From positions 1 to 43,077 of the forward strand of contig DEWH01000004.1 of assembly GCA_002363155.1 (NCBI GenBank): DNA of 43,077 bases, written 5' to 3'. Each line of letters opens with the position of its first letter. Position 1 is the stretch's first letter. Shown one piece after another: positions 24,564-32,362 of the stretch. The stretch is from Ruminococcaceae bacterium UBA3215. Its GTDB lineage: Bacteria > Bacillota > Clostridia > Oscillospirales > Ruminococcaceae. The notes below the pieces were generated by a model, which saw nothing but the letters and a program-made list of their open reading frames with translations, did not search any database and was not told the DNA's origin. Both the position numbers and the translations under genes were made by a program.

Positions 24564-25253
24564 ATGAAGAAGTTTTTGAGCATTTTACTGTCCCTTGCTG
24601 TGGCAGTAACAGCAATGACCGCGTTCGCAGTGACGGCATCTGCGATCAGTCTTTTCCCGGACGCTGTGACTGCAAAGAGCGGAAAAGAAGTTGACATCAC
24701 GATGAGCAAAGGTGCAAAAAAACAGTATAAGATCAATGTTTCCAAGAAAGGCAAACTTGATTTAAAGATTGTTCATACAAGTGACCGTGTCGAGTTCAAG
24801 CTGTATGACGCAGAAGGCGGTGAAATAGAAGCAACATCTTGTGAAGCTAAAACAGGAACCTGCTATACAAGCTCTTGTATGGCATACAGAGACAGCAGTG
24901 CGGGTCTGTTTTCCGGCAGCTTTACTTATAATCTGACAAAAGGTACATATTATATACAGTTATATAATCCTTTTGGCGGTGAAGCGTCTTTCACACCTAC
25001 ATACCCCTCCGCATCTTCCTCCGAGAAGAGTGTAAGCTATCTCTCCGCAACTCTGAAAAAGGGTTCCACGCTCCAGCTCGGCGCTGTTCTTTCTGACGGA
25101 AAAGCAGGAACAGCAGAATGGTCAAGCTCGAAATCTTCGGTAGCGTCAGTCACCTCGAAAGGCAAGATAACCGCAAAAGCGAAAGGCACGGCTGTCATAA
25201 CTGCGAAAGTCGGCAGCAGCACGGTAAAGATACAGATAAAAGTAACGGCATAA
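24564..25253 (+). CDS. Secreted protein with PPC-like and bacterial Ig-like (Big2) domains
   Basis: This 229-residue exported protein has a clear signal peptide (MKKFLSILLSLAVAVTAMTAFAVTASA). A beta-rich region at about 40-150 (KKQYKINVSKKGKLDLKI..FKLYDAEGGEI..YNLTKGTYYIQLY) resembles pre-peptidase C-terminal (PPC) domains. A C-terminal Big2-type domain (about 165-229) shows VSYLSATLKKGSTLQL, AEWSSSKSSVASVTSKGKITAKAKGTAVITAKVGSS. Such domains serve as surface adhesion or spacer modules; no enzyme or cell-wall anchor is present, so it may be released. The start follows AAAGGA and a plausible signal sequence; the longer open frame upstream runs through the leader structure and is not used. It is monocistronic, closed by a terminator at 25258. 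Confidence 0.82.
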   Translation: MKKFLSILLSLAVAVTAMTAFAVTASAISLFPDAVTAKSGKEVDITMSKGAKKQYKINVSKKGKLDLKIVHTSDRVEFKLYDAEGGEIEATSCEAKTGTCYTSSCMAYRDSSAGLFSGSFTYNLTKGTYYIQLYNPFGGEASFTPTYPSASSSEKSVSYLSATLKKGSTLQLGAVLSDGKAGTAEWSSSKSSVASVTSKGKITAKAKGTAVITAKVGSSTVKIQIKVTA

Positions 25254-25257
25254 GGTG

Positions 25258-25292
25258 AAAGTTCCGCGGGAGTTTCCTGCGGAACTTTTTTT
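25258..25292 (+). terminator. Terminator of the PPC/Big2 gene
   Basis: AAAGTTCCGC (25258-25267) pairs with GCGGAACTTT (25279-25288) and continues into a run of T. Confidence 0.9.
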
Positions 25293-25322
25293 GCTGTTTG
25301 TGAAAAAAACTTTCTGTACATA

Positions 25323-25351
25323 TTGAATTTTCTGTAAAAATCTGCTATAAT
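25323..25351 (+). promoter_or_regulatory. Promoter of the pgk-tpiA group
   Basis: TTGAAT (25323-25328) and TATAAT (25346-25351) are separated by 17 bases. The leader has a hairpin GGCAGG-gcata-CCTGCC (25370-25386) before the AAAGGAAG ribosome site. Confidence 0.75.
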
Positions 25352-25411
25352 ATAAAATGTTAAATTTTAGGCAGGGCATACCTGCCGGAAAAACGAAAGG
25401 AAGAAATCCAA

Positions 25412-26632
25412 ATGAGCAAACTGAACAAGAAGAATGTGGAAGACCTTAACGTAAAGGGCAGAAAGGTGCTTGTAAGAGTTGATTTCAACGTTCCTATGAA
25501 GGACGGAAAGATCACAAACGACAACCGTATAGTTGCTGCTCTCCCGACGATCAACAAGCTTTCCGAGAACGGCGCTAAGATAGTGCTTTGTTCACATCTC
25601 GGCAAACCGAAGAACGGTCCCGATGACAAGTTCTCTCTCAAGGCTGCTGCTGACAGACTTGCTGAACTTGTTAGCACAAAGGTAACATTTGCCAAGGACG
25701 ACAACGTAGTAGGCGAGAATGCGAAGAAGGCTGTTGCTGAAATGAAGGACGGCGAGATCGTAGTTCTTGAGAATACACGTTTCAGAGGCGCAGACGAGAC
25801 AAAGAACGGCGAAGGCTTTGCAAAAGAGCTTGCAGACCTCGTTGACGATGATATTTTCGTAATGGACGCGTTCGGTTCTGCTCACCGCGCACACGCTTCA
25901 ACAGCAGGCGTAACAAAGTTCGTTAAGGAGACCGCAGTCGGCTACCTTATGAACAAGGAGATCGAGTTCCTCGGAAATGCTGTTGAGAACCCGGTAAGAC
26001 CGTTTGTTGCTATCCTCGGCGGTGCAAAGGTAGCCGACAAGCTCAACGTTATCAGCAACCTGCTCGAAAAGTGCGATACACTCATCATCGGCGGCGGTAT
26101 GGCTTACACATTCCTCAAGGCTAAGGGATATGAAGTAGGTACATCTCTTGTTGATGACGAGAAGATAGACTACTGCAAGGAAATGATCGCGAAGGCTGAA
26201 AAGCTCGGCAAGAAGCTGCTTCTTCCTATTGATACGACTATCGCAAAGGCATTCCCGGATCCTATCGACGGTCCTGTTGAGACTTGCATCGTTGACAGCG
26301 ACAAGATACCCGCTGATATGATGGGTCTTGATATCGGAACAAAGACAATGGAGCTCTTCGCAAACGAAGCAAAGGGTGCAAAGACAGTTGTTTGGAACGG
26401 ACCGATGGGTGTATTTGAGAACCCGACACTTGCAAAGGGTACTATCGCTGTTGCAAAGGCACTTGCAGAGGCTGATGCTACAACTATCATCGGCGGCGGA
26501 GACAGCGCGGCTGCGGTTGTACAGCTCGGATTTGCCGACAAGATGACCCACATCTCCACAGGCGGCGGTGCATCTCTCGAATACCTCGAAGGCAAGGTTC
26601 TTCCTGGCATCGATGCAATTCAGGATAAGTAA
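25412..26632 (+). CDS. pgk: Phosphoglycerate kinase
   Basis: This 406-residue glycolytic enzyme transfers phosphate from 1,3-bisphosphoglycerate to ADP. Substrate-site signatures: VLVRVDFNVPMKDGKITNDNRI (substrate Asp and Asn), CSHLGKPK, LENTRFRGADE and DAFGSAHRAHAST; nucleotide site: ILGGAKVADKL, WNGPMGVFE and IIGGGDSAAAV. Length is typical of bacterial enzymes. It leads a glycolytic group followed by two small membrane genes and tpiA. Codon use is strongly biased (for example AAG for Lys, CTC/CTT for Leu), as expected for a highly expressed gene. Confidence 0.98.
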   Translation: MSKLNKKNVEDLNVKGRKVLVRVDFNVPMKDGKITNDNRIVAALPTINKLSENGAKIVLCSHLGKPKNGPDDKFSLKAAADRLAELVSTKVTFAKDDNVVGENAKKAVAEMKDGEIVVLENTRFRGADETKNGEGFAKELADLVDDDIFVMDAFGSAHRAHASTAGVTKFVKETAVGYLMNKEIEFLGNAVENPVRPFVAILGGAKVADKLNVISNLLEKCDTLIIGGGMAYTFLKAKGYEVGTSLVDDEKIDYCKEMIAKAEKLGKKLLLPIDTTIAKAFPDPIDGPVETCIVDSDKIPADMMGLDIGTKTMELFANEAKGAKTVVWNGPMGVFENPTLAKGTIAVAKALAEADATTIIGGGDSAAAVVQLGFADKMTHISTGGGASLEYLEGKVLPGIDAIQDK

Positions 26633-26694
26633 GCTTTCTGCGCAGACGGGCGGAATGATCCCGCCCGGTTGCTGCATTTTCGGAGGAAGTGCAA

Positions 26695-26814
26695 ATGGAT
26701 TTATCAAATCTTGATGCAGGAAACATAGTTTCGATCGTAGTTTGCGGTCTGATCTTGGTTGTGGCAATAGTAAGGTTTATCATTCACATACTGTCGAACC
26801 GTAAAGACAAGTGA
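26695..26814 (+). CDS. 39-residue single-span membrane microprotein
   Basis: An unannotated-looking small gene between pgk and the next small membrane gene. It reads MDLSNLDAGNIVSIV, a hydrophobic core VCGLILVVAIVRFIIHIL, then SNRKDK. One membrane helix (about 11-33) is followed by a positive tail, suggesting N-out, C-in topology. GGAGGA lies seven bases before the ATG, which is strong support at this length. Preceding it, CGGGCGG and CCGCCCG (about 26647-26666) can form a hairpin after pgk. It ends 16 bases before the next small gene and so belongs to the pgk-tpiA transcript. The function is unknown. Confidence 0.65.
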   Translation: MDLSNLDAGNIVSIVVCGLILVVAIVRFIIHILSNRKDK

Positions 26815-26830
26815 GGAAAGGAATGTAACA

Positions 26831-27055
26831 ATGGAAAAAGTAATGAAGTTTCTGAAGTCGGATAACGGGAAGCTCGTGGCAATAGCTGCGGGGATAGTGC
26901 TTTTTCTGTTGATTATTGCTGCGGCGACTCCGAATACCATTAATATGTGCATCAATAACGGTGATGACTGTGTTGTAAGCACAAAGTCCGCAAAGCGTGT
27001 TGTAAAGGGCAGGCGCAAGAAGGACAAGAAAGAAAAGAAGAAAAAAGAGAATTGA
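26831..27055 (+). CDS. 74-residue membrane protein with lysine-rich tail
   Basis: This protein has one membrane helix (about 14-33, KLVAIAAGIVLFLLIIAA), a short segment with two cysteines (NMCINNGDDC) and an extremely basic tail (GRRKKDKKEKKKKEN). The basic end should remain in the cytoplasm and could touch RNA, DNA or phospholipid head groups. A GGAAAGG site precedes the ATG. It lies 19 bases upstream of tpiA. It is not recognised; the pairing with the 39-residue membrane protein inside a glycolytic operon is the notable feature. Confidence 0.65.
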   Translation: MEKVMKFLKSDNGKLVAIAAGIVLFLLIIAAATPNTINMCINNGDDCVVSTKSAKRVVKGRRKKDKKEKKKKEN

Positions 27056-27074
27056 TTTCACAGAGGATAGAAAT

Positions 27075-27848
27075 ATGAACAAATCTGTAAGAAAAGCAGT
27101 TATCGCAGGTAACTGGAAAATGAACAAGACACGTCCCGAGGCAAAGGCTCTGCTTACAGAGCTTGCTCCGCTGGTAAAGGACATCAAGACTGTTGAAGTT
27201 GTTGCATGCGTTCCTTTCACAAACCTTGAGACAGCTCTTGAAGCAGCAAAGGGAACAAATATCAGGATCGGCGCACAGAACTGCCACTTTGAGAAGAGCG
27301 GTGCTTTCACAGGTGAGATCAGCGCTGATATGCTGGCTGAAATGGGTGTTGAGTATGTTGTACTCGGACATTCCGAGCGCAGACAGTATTTCGGTGAGAC
27401 AGATGAGACTGTCAACAAGCGCACAAAGGCTGCTCTTGCGGCAGGCTTAAAGCCGATAGTATGTGTAGGTGAGCTTCTCTGGGAGCGCGAATGCGGCATT
27501 ACAGAGGAAGTTATCGCTCGTCAGATCAAGCTTGATTTCTACGATATCCCCGCTGAGGATTTCGCGAAGTGCATCATAGCTTACGAGCCTGTATGGGCTA
27601 TCGGAACAGGCAAGACTGCAACTGCCGACCAGGCTGAGGAAGTTTGCGCATTTATCCGTGCAGAACTCACAAAGAAGTACGGCAAGGCTGTTGCTGATGC
27701 TGCAACTATCCAGTACGGCGGCTCCATGAACGCAAAGAATGCTGCTGAGCTTGTTGCAAAGGAGAACGTTGACGGCGGACTTATCGGCGGTGCTTCTCTG
27801 AAGGCTCCCGATTTCACAGAGATCGTAAAGGCAGCAGAGAACGGCTGA
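27075..27848 (+). CDS. tpiA: Triose-phosphate isomerase
   Basis: This 257-residue TIM-barrel enzyme interconverts dihydroxyacetone phosphate and glyceraldehyde 3-phosphate. Catalytic residues: Lys in AGNWKMN (K15), His in VLGHSERR, and Glu in AYEPVWAIGTG. The phosphate-binding segments IQYGGSM and DGGLIGGASL are present. It is the last gene of the pgk group before a run of intergenic hairpins. Confidence 0.98.
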   Translation: MNKSVRKAVIAGNWKMNKTRPEAKALLTELAPLVKDIKTVEVVACVPFTNLETALEAAKGTNIRIGAQNCHFEKSGAFTGEISADMLAEMGVEYVVLGHSERRQYFGETDETVNKRTKAALAAGLKPIVCVGELLWERECGITEEVIARQIKLDFYDIPAEDFAKCIIAYEPVWAIGTGKTATADQAEEVCAFIRAELTKKYGKAVADAATIQYGGSMNAKNAAELVAKENVDGGLIGGASLKAPDFTEIVKAAENG

Positions 27849-27852
27849 GTCT

Positions 27853-27949
27853 CTGTCTGCGTCGGCAAAGCCGCCGACAGACAGACGGGAAGGGGCTCTG
27901 CCCCTTTCCCGTACCCTGACCCCGCATCTTTTCGGACGCGAAAAGATGC
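27853..27949. repeat. Array of three hairpins between tpiA and gpmA
   Basis: Three consecutive stems: CTGTCT..GTCGG/CCGAC..AGACAG (27853-27884); ACGGGAAGGGGC/GCCCCTTTCCCGT (27885-27912, one bulge); GCATCTTTTCG-gacg-CGAAAAGATGC (27924-27949, 11 bp perfect). None is followed by a clean U-tract on the plus strand. Arrays like this are probably a dispersed intergenic repeat family or RNA stability elements. Confidence 0.7.
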
Positions 27950-28001
27950 AAAAGCGAAAGAGATACTTTAAATTTAGCGAAAACGAAAGGAATAATTCGA
28001 T

Positions 28002-28751
28002 ATGAGCATGAAACTTGTACTTATCCGCCACGGCGAAAGCGAGTGGAACAAGGAAAACAAATTCACCGGCTGGACAGACGTTGAACTGTCCGAGAACGGT
28101 GTTGAGGAAGCAAAGAAGGGCGGACGTGCGCTTAAGGAAGCAGGATTCGACTTCGATATCTGCTATACATCTTACCTTAAGCGTGCTATTCACACTCTGA
28201 ACAATGTACTTGCTGAAATGGACAGAGAGTGGCTTCCTGTTATCAAGGCATGGCAGCTCAACGAGCGTCACTACGGTGCGCTCCAGGGTCTCAACAAGTC
28301 CGAGACTGCCGCAAAGTACGGCGAAGAGCAGGTAAAGATCTGGAGAAGATCTTTCGATGTTCCGCCTATGGCACTTACTGAGGACGATCCCCGCAACCCG
28401 CGTCTTGACCCCAAGTACAGAGATGTTGATCCCAAGCTCCTTCCTCTCCAGGAAAGCTTAAAGACAACTATCGAGCGTGCAGTTCCTTACTTTGAGAGCG
28501 AGATCAAGCCCCAGATGAAGGCAGGCAAGCGCGTTCTTATCGCAGCTCACGGCAACTCTCTCCGTGCGCTCGTCAAGTACTTCGACAAGATGAGCGATGA
28601 GGATATCATCAACGAGAATATCCCGACAGCTATCCCGCTTGTTTACGAGTTCGACGATAACTTCAATGTTATCAGCAAGAACTATCTCTGCGATCCCGAG
28701 GAGCTCAAGGCTAAAATGGCAGGCGTTGCAAACCAGGGCAAGGCAAAGTAA
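28002..28751 (+). CDS. gpmA: 2,3-bisphosphoglycerate-dependent phosphoglycerate mutase
   Basis: This 249-residue glycolytic enzyme interconverts 3- and 2-phosphoglycerate through a phosphohistidine. The active-site motif LIRHGESEWN holds H10; GWTDVELSENG, the acidic/aromatic ERHYGALQGLNK segment and the second histidine motif AAHGNSLRALVKY are present. The length and the RNPRLDPKYRDVDPKLLPLQESLK region mark the cofactor-dependent type. It sits after tpiA but is separated by the hairpin array; no clear promoter was found in between, so read-through or an unrecognised promoter is needed. Confidence 0.97.
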   Translation: MSMKLVLIRHGESEWNKENKFTGWTDVELSENGVEEAKKGGRALKEAGFDFDICYTSYLKRAIHTLNNVLAEMDREWLPVIKAWQLNERHYGALQGLNKSETAAKYGEEQVKIWRRSFDVPPMALTEDDPRNPRLDPKYRDVDPKLLPLQESLKTTIERAVPYFESEIKPQMKAGKRVLIAAHGNSLRALVKYFDKMSDEDIINENIPTAIPLVYEFDDNFNVISKNYLCDPEELKAKMAGVANQGKAK

Positions 28752-28768
28752 AATAGCATAATCTACGA

Positions 28769-28803
28769 AAAAGGCTGTACCTTAACGGGTGCAGCCTTTT
28801 ATT
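28769..28803 (+). terminator. Terminator of the glycolytic group
   Basis: AAAAGGCTG (28769-28777) pairs with CAGCCTTTT (28792-28800), extended by T-G, A-T, C-G and C-G pairs, and is followed by ATTA. Confidence 0.75.
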
Positions 28804-28856
28804 ACATTTCGTAACATTTCCCGGGAAACTGTAATAATTTCGTAACCGGAAATCTG

Positions 28857-28885
28857 TTGAAATACATCGTAAAATGGGTTATAAT
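28857..28885 (+). promoter_or_regulatory. Promoter of the lipoprotein pair
   Basis: TTGAAA (28857-28862) and TATAAT (28880-28885) are separated by 17 bases, 90 bases before the first lipoprotein gene. Confidence 0.75.
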
Positions 28886-28973
28886 GGAAATGTAAAAAAA
28901 TATGTAAAAAACTGCAACCTTTTGTGTTTTTACGCGGTGTTATTTACAGAAAGCCAAAAAGGGAGGGAAAGCC

Positions 28974-30110
28974 ATGAAGAAAACAGTCTCATTACTGCTG
29001 TCGGCACTGCTTATCGTGACCGGGGCAGGGTGTTCCGGCGGGAACGGACAGCCGGTATTCGATCTTTCGCCGATACTTGATACCGACGATTACCCAGACA
29101 AGCTGTACAGCAGCGATGAGAGCGATGCTGAGCTGCTTGTGTTCAGAACCGGTGACGCATATCTGACATACAGTCTTGATCGTAAAATGGCGGGCTGGAC
29201 GAGAACTTACGGAGATGTTCCGGACGAAATGAAACTCAATGACGGTGAGTTTGCGCTGATAACTGCCGATATCAGGAGATATTCCGGCGGTTGCAGTGGA
29301 TTTATGGGCAATCCGGATATCCGGAAACTGAAAAGCTTTGCGAAAAAGACAGTTGAAGAAGCTGCGGAATACAGCAGTATGGAAGCCTATGAAAAGGGAT
29401 CGGCAGTGCACTATGAGCCGCTTAAATATGGTGAAGACTATATTATTATCAATTTTTACAGCTCTGTGATCGTCTATCGCGGCGGTCGGTTATTCGGCGA
29501 ATACTCCACACAGATAGAAGCCGAAGCTGCAATGGGACTCCGTGAGATACCCGATACCAGCGTTGAAATGGAGCGTATCGGTGATTACCGGCTCTATGTA
29601 TTCCGCTGCGGTGACAAATACCTTGCAAACTGCCCGCGTATCGGTATGAATCCTTGCTGGACACCGTACATAAACTCCGATTTCGGAAATGAGCCGGAGA
29701 ATTTCACTCTTGAGGACGGCGAAGCGGCATATATAATGCACGCGGATATAATAAAGCTGAACGGCGGGGAAGCGGGATATGTCAATACTCCTATGATTAC
29801 GCAGACGGGAGGAATTGAGATAGTCGGTTATGACATACTGTCCGATCACATGCCGCCTTTTTGGGGGGAGCATAAAAGCGTCGGTGAAGGTGATACTGTC
29901 GCGGATTGGATAGAGCGGGTCGACTTCTCGGAAAACTGCAACGCAATGTTTGAACGATTTAACGGAACATGGCTCATATTCTTTATAGACGGCAAATATT
30001 ACGTTTACCTTGATGATTACACGAATAAACAACAGATCGCGGTCTGCGAAAGCGAATCGGAAGTTGAAAAAGTACTGAAAGAACACAGACAGAACGGAGG
30101 ATCATTATGA
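28974..30110 (+). CDS. Lipoprotein with an internally duplicated domain, function unknown
   Basis: This 378-residue exported lipoprotein has the lipobox VTGAGC (acylated C20). The mature part is not recognised but contains two copies of one module. Copy 1 has LLVFRTGDAYL (54-64) with DGEFALITADI..GGCSGFMGNPDI (90-116); copy 2 has LYVFRCGDKYL (207-217) with DGEAAYIMHADI..GGEAGYVNTPMI (248-274). A third, partial match is LIFFIDGKYYVYL near 330. AGGGAGG precedes the ATG. Its last four bases overlap the start of the von Willebrand gene (ATGA), so the two are co-translated and may act together on the cell surface. Confidence 0.75.
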   Translation: MKKTVSLLLSALLIVTGAGCSGGNGQPVFDLSPILDTDDYPDKLYSSDESDAELLVFRTGDAYLTYSLDRKMAGWTRTYGDVPDEMKLNDGEFALITADIRRYSGGCSGFMGNPDIRKLKSFAKKTVEEAAEYSSMEAYEKGSAVHYEPLKYGEDYIIINFYSSVIVYRGGRLFGEYSTQIEAEAAMGLREIPDTSVEMERIGDYRLYVFRCGDKYLANCPRIGMNPCWTPYINSDFGNEPENFTLEDGEAAYIMHADIIKLNGGEAGYVNTPMITQTGGIEIVGYDILSDHMPPFWGEHKSVGEGDTVADWIERVDFSENCNAMFERFNGTWLIFFIDGKYYVYLDDYTNKQQIAVCESESEVEKVLKEHRQNGGSL

Positions 30111-32188
30111 AAAAGAGAGTTATTTCATCACTGCTTATTTCGGCGCTTATAGTTTCTTCTGCATCATGCGGAGGCGGCGGAACTACATCGGCACCTGCGC
30201 CTTCAACAAATTCCGCGGCGGCTGAACCTGCCGGAACTGCCGCAGAAAGCGGAACTGCGCCGTCCGTAACCGGCACTGAAAGTGCGGGCGATAAAAAGGA
30301 TATCGCCATTTCGCACACAACTCCTGCTGCCACAGCGGCAAGGAGCGAAAGCCCGGCTGCGGGCGGCAGCTCGTCCGGCAGTTCTGCGGGTGGTGCTGAT
30401 ACGCCCGAAGCTCCGGCATCTTCCGGAACGAGGACAGAACCTGCTCCCGCGGCGATAGCTGCGCCTTCTGCTGTATCGACAGGAGCGGCAGAAACCACGG
30501 CGGCGCCTGTGACCACACCTGCTCCTGCTGCGACAGCAAAAGAGATGCCGGAAGAGGCTTTGAATGCTGCGGATATGGTCTATCCGGAGGCGGAGGAAGA
30601 AGCCTATTACGTTGATGACGGTTTTTCGTATGATGCAGCCTACGAACCGTCTTTGGACGCAGTTGACGACGGTATGTATTACGAAGAAAGTCTCGGCGAT
30701 TATATGGAAAGCGACGATGACTACGATTACAGTTGGGGTGACTGGTACCGACCGGAGACACAGGCGAGAGCGGGACTTCTCACAGGCGGCGAATGGCGGG
30801 ACAACAGCAACTACGCCTTCTGGAACAGCCTTTTCCGTCAGCGCGAGGACTGGGATAATGTCAGGTATGACTGGAAGATCGACACCTCTGACCGTGTTTA
30901 CGTCAAAGTTACCGGAAGTGATAAGCGTCCGGCAGCCGGACTTACTGTAAAGCTTGCGTCCGGAAGCACTCTTCTGTGGCAGTCCGTTACTGACAGCAGG
31001 GGAGAGGCGTTCCTTTTCCCGCATATCATAAATGATTCGCTGACACCGGATCATATCGTGGTGGAATCCGCCGGCGGTTCATGGAAGAAGGATCTTCCGA
31101 AGGACTACAACAAGACCGATACTCCGTTTGAGGTCACGGTTCCCGAAACAGCCCCAATGCGCACACAGCTTGACCTTATGTTCATGATCGACACCACCGG
31201 TTCAATGGGGGATGAGCTTACTTACATACAGACCGAGCTTGAGAATGTTATTGACCGGGTTTCTGATGCGACAAAGACTGATATTCAGCTCAGCGTCAAC
31301 TTCTACCGTGACGAGGGCGACGATTATGTTGTACGCGATTACGGCTTCACAAAGAATATCAGCATTGCCATAGATCATCTTCGTGACCAGAAAGCTTCCG
31401 GCGGCGGTGACTATGAGGAAGCGGTAGAGCAGGCGATAGACAATGCGCTGAACAAGCACAAATGGCGCGACGGAAGCGAAAAGCTTATGTTCCTTGTTCT
31501 TGATGCTCCTCCGCATCATTCAATGGCAGTACAGGTAATGCCCGGACTTATGAAGGAAGCTTCTGAAATGGGAGTCCGCATCATACCCGTAGCTTCAAGC
31601 GGCGTTGATACGACCACAGAATTCCTGTGCCGCTGCCTTGCGCTCACATCAGGCGGTACATACACGTTCCTTACAGATGACAGCGGTATCGGCGGGTCTC
31701 ACCTTGCTCCGACTATCGGCAGTTATGAAGTCGAGAAGCTGAACGATATGCTCGTCCGCATTATCGGCGACTACTTCACCCAAGGCGAGCGCACAGTACC
31801 GTCTGTTCCGTCTCAGAACGATGATAACAGCAATGACGATACAGCAAATATGTTCCGTGCGCAGTACAGAATAACAGATGATTATTACAGCGGAAGCGGC
31901 TACTATACCACAGGCGTTATCGGAAGCCGCAGCGAATACGACAAGTTTGTTAAGAAGTACGGCTTTGACTTTGACGGCGCGGCAGACGGAGTCAATTTCA
32001 ATAACGAGTGCATCGTATATCAGGCAGAACTTCTCTCTTCCGGCAGCATAAAAGTCGATGACAGCAAAGGCGTATATGTAGGATTTGACGGTGATGAGCC
32101 GGTATTCAGATACTCGCTCACACGCCCCGAAGTCGGAACAACTGATATAAAGACACTGTTCGTATATGCTGTATGCCCGAACTCGTGA
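30107..32188 (+). CDS. Lipoprotein with Cna-B-like and von Willebrand factor A domains
   Basis: This 693-residue surface lipoprotein has a lipobox at SSASC (C21). A long linker rich in Ala, Pro, Ser and Thr (about 25-150) is followed by an acidic Tyr/Asp-rich patch (about 150-215), a Cna-B/carboxypeptidase-regulatory-like module (about 263-345, VYVKVTGSDKRPAAGLTVKL..TDSRGEAFL), and a vWA domain (about 355-570) whose metal site reads DTTGSMG from D362. Such domains bind proteins or carbohydrates through a divalent ion. The C-terminal region (about 590-693) is unrecognised. It overlaps the preceding lipoprotein gene by four bases and ends at a strong terminator. Confidence 0.82.
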   Translation: MKKRVISSLLISALIVSSASCGGGGTTSAPAPSTNSAAAEPAGTAAESGTAPSVTGTESAGDKKDIAISHTTPAATAARSESPAAGGSSSGSSAGGADTPEAPASSGTRTEPAPAAIAAPSAVSTGAAETTAAPVTTPAPAATAKEMPEEALNAADMVYPEAEEEAYYVDDGFSYDAAYEPSLDAVDDGMYYEESLGDYMESDDDYDYSWGDWYRPETQARAGLLTGGEWRDNSNYAFWNSLFRQREDWDNVRYDWKIDTSDRVYVKVTGSDKRPAAGLTVKLASGSTLLWQSVTDSRGEAFLFPHIINDSLTPDHIVVESAGGSWKKDLPKDYNKTDTPFEVTVPETAPMRTQLDLMFMIDTTGSMGDELTYIQTELENVIDRVSDATKTDIQLSVNFYRDEGDDYVVRDYGFTKNISIAIDHLRDQKASGGGDYEEAVEQAIDNALNKHKWRDGSEKLMFLVLDAPPHHSMAVQVMPGLMKEASEMGVRIIPVASSGVDTTTEFLCRCLALTSGGTYTFLTDDSGIGGSHLAPTIGSYEVEKLNDMLVRIIGDYFTQGERTVPSVPSQNDDNSNDDTANMFRAQYRITDDYYSGSGYYTTGVIGSRSEYDKFVKKYGFDFDGAADGVNFNNECIVYQAELLSSGSIKVDDSKGVYVGFDGDEPVFRYSLTRPEVGTTDIKTLFVYAVCPNS

Positions 32189-32201
32189 TCTTATAAAGAC
32201 A

Positions 32202-32241
32202 AAACCTCCGAAGGTCAAGCCTTCGGAGGTTTCTGCTTTTT
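32202..32241 (+). terminator. Terminator of the lipoprotein pair
   Basis: A perfect 13-bp stem, AAACCTCCGAAGG (32202-32214) with CCTTCGGAGGTTT (32220-32232), is followed by CTGCTTTTT. Confidence 0.9.
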
Positions 32242-32260
32242 AATAAAGAAGTATCTTTCA

Positions 32261-32339
32261 AAGTTCCGTTTTACGGAACTTGTTTAGGGGGTCCAGCCCC
32301 CTTTTTCAAAGGGGGCTGGCGGGTGCGGGCAGCGCCCGG
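32261..32339. repeat. Cluster of three GC-rich hairpins downstream of the cyclophilin gene
   Basis: AAGTTCCGT/ACGGAACTT (32261-32281), CCAGCCCCCTTT-ttc-AAAGGGGGCTGG (32293-32319, 12 bp perfect) and a GGGC/GCCC hairpin (about 32325-32339). They follow the stop of the minus-strand cyclophilin gene and may end or protect its mRNA, but no U-tract is seen. Confidence 0.7.
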
Positions 32340-32362
32340 GTCTTAAGCGGTAGCGTCTTATT

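Noticed and set aside
25898..26767. Open frame of 289 codons opposite pgk
   Set aside because: It is antisense to a certain pgk gene with strong codon bias; the frame results from the codon pattern of the sense strand.
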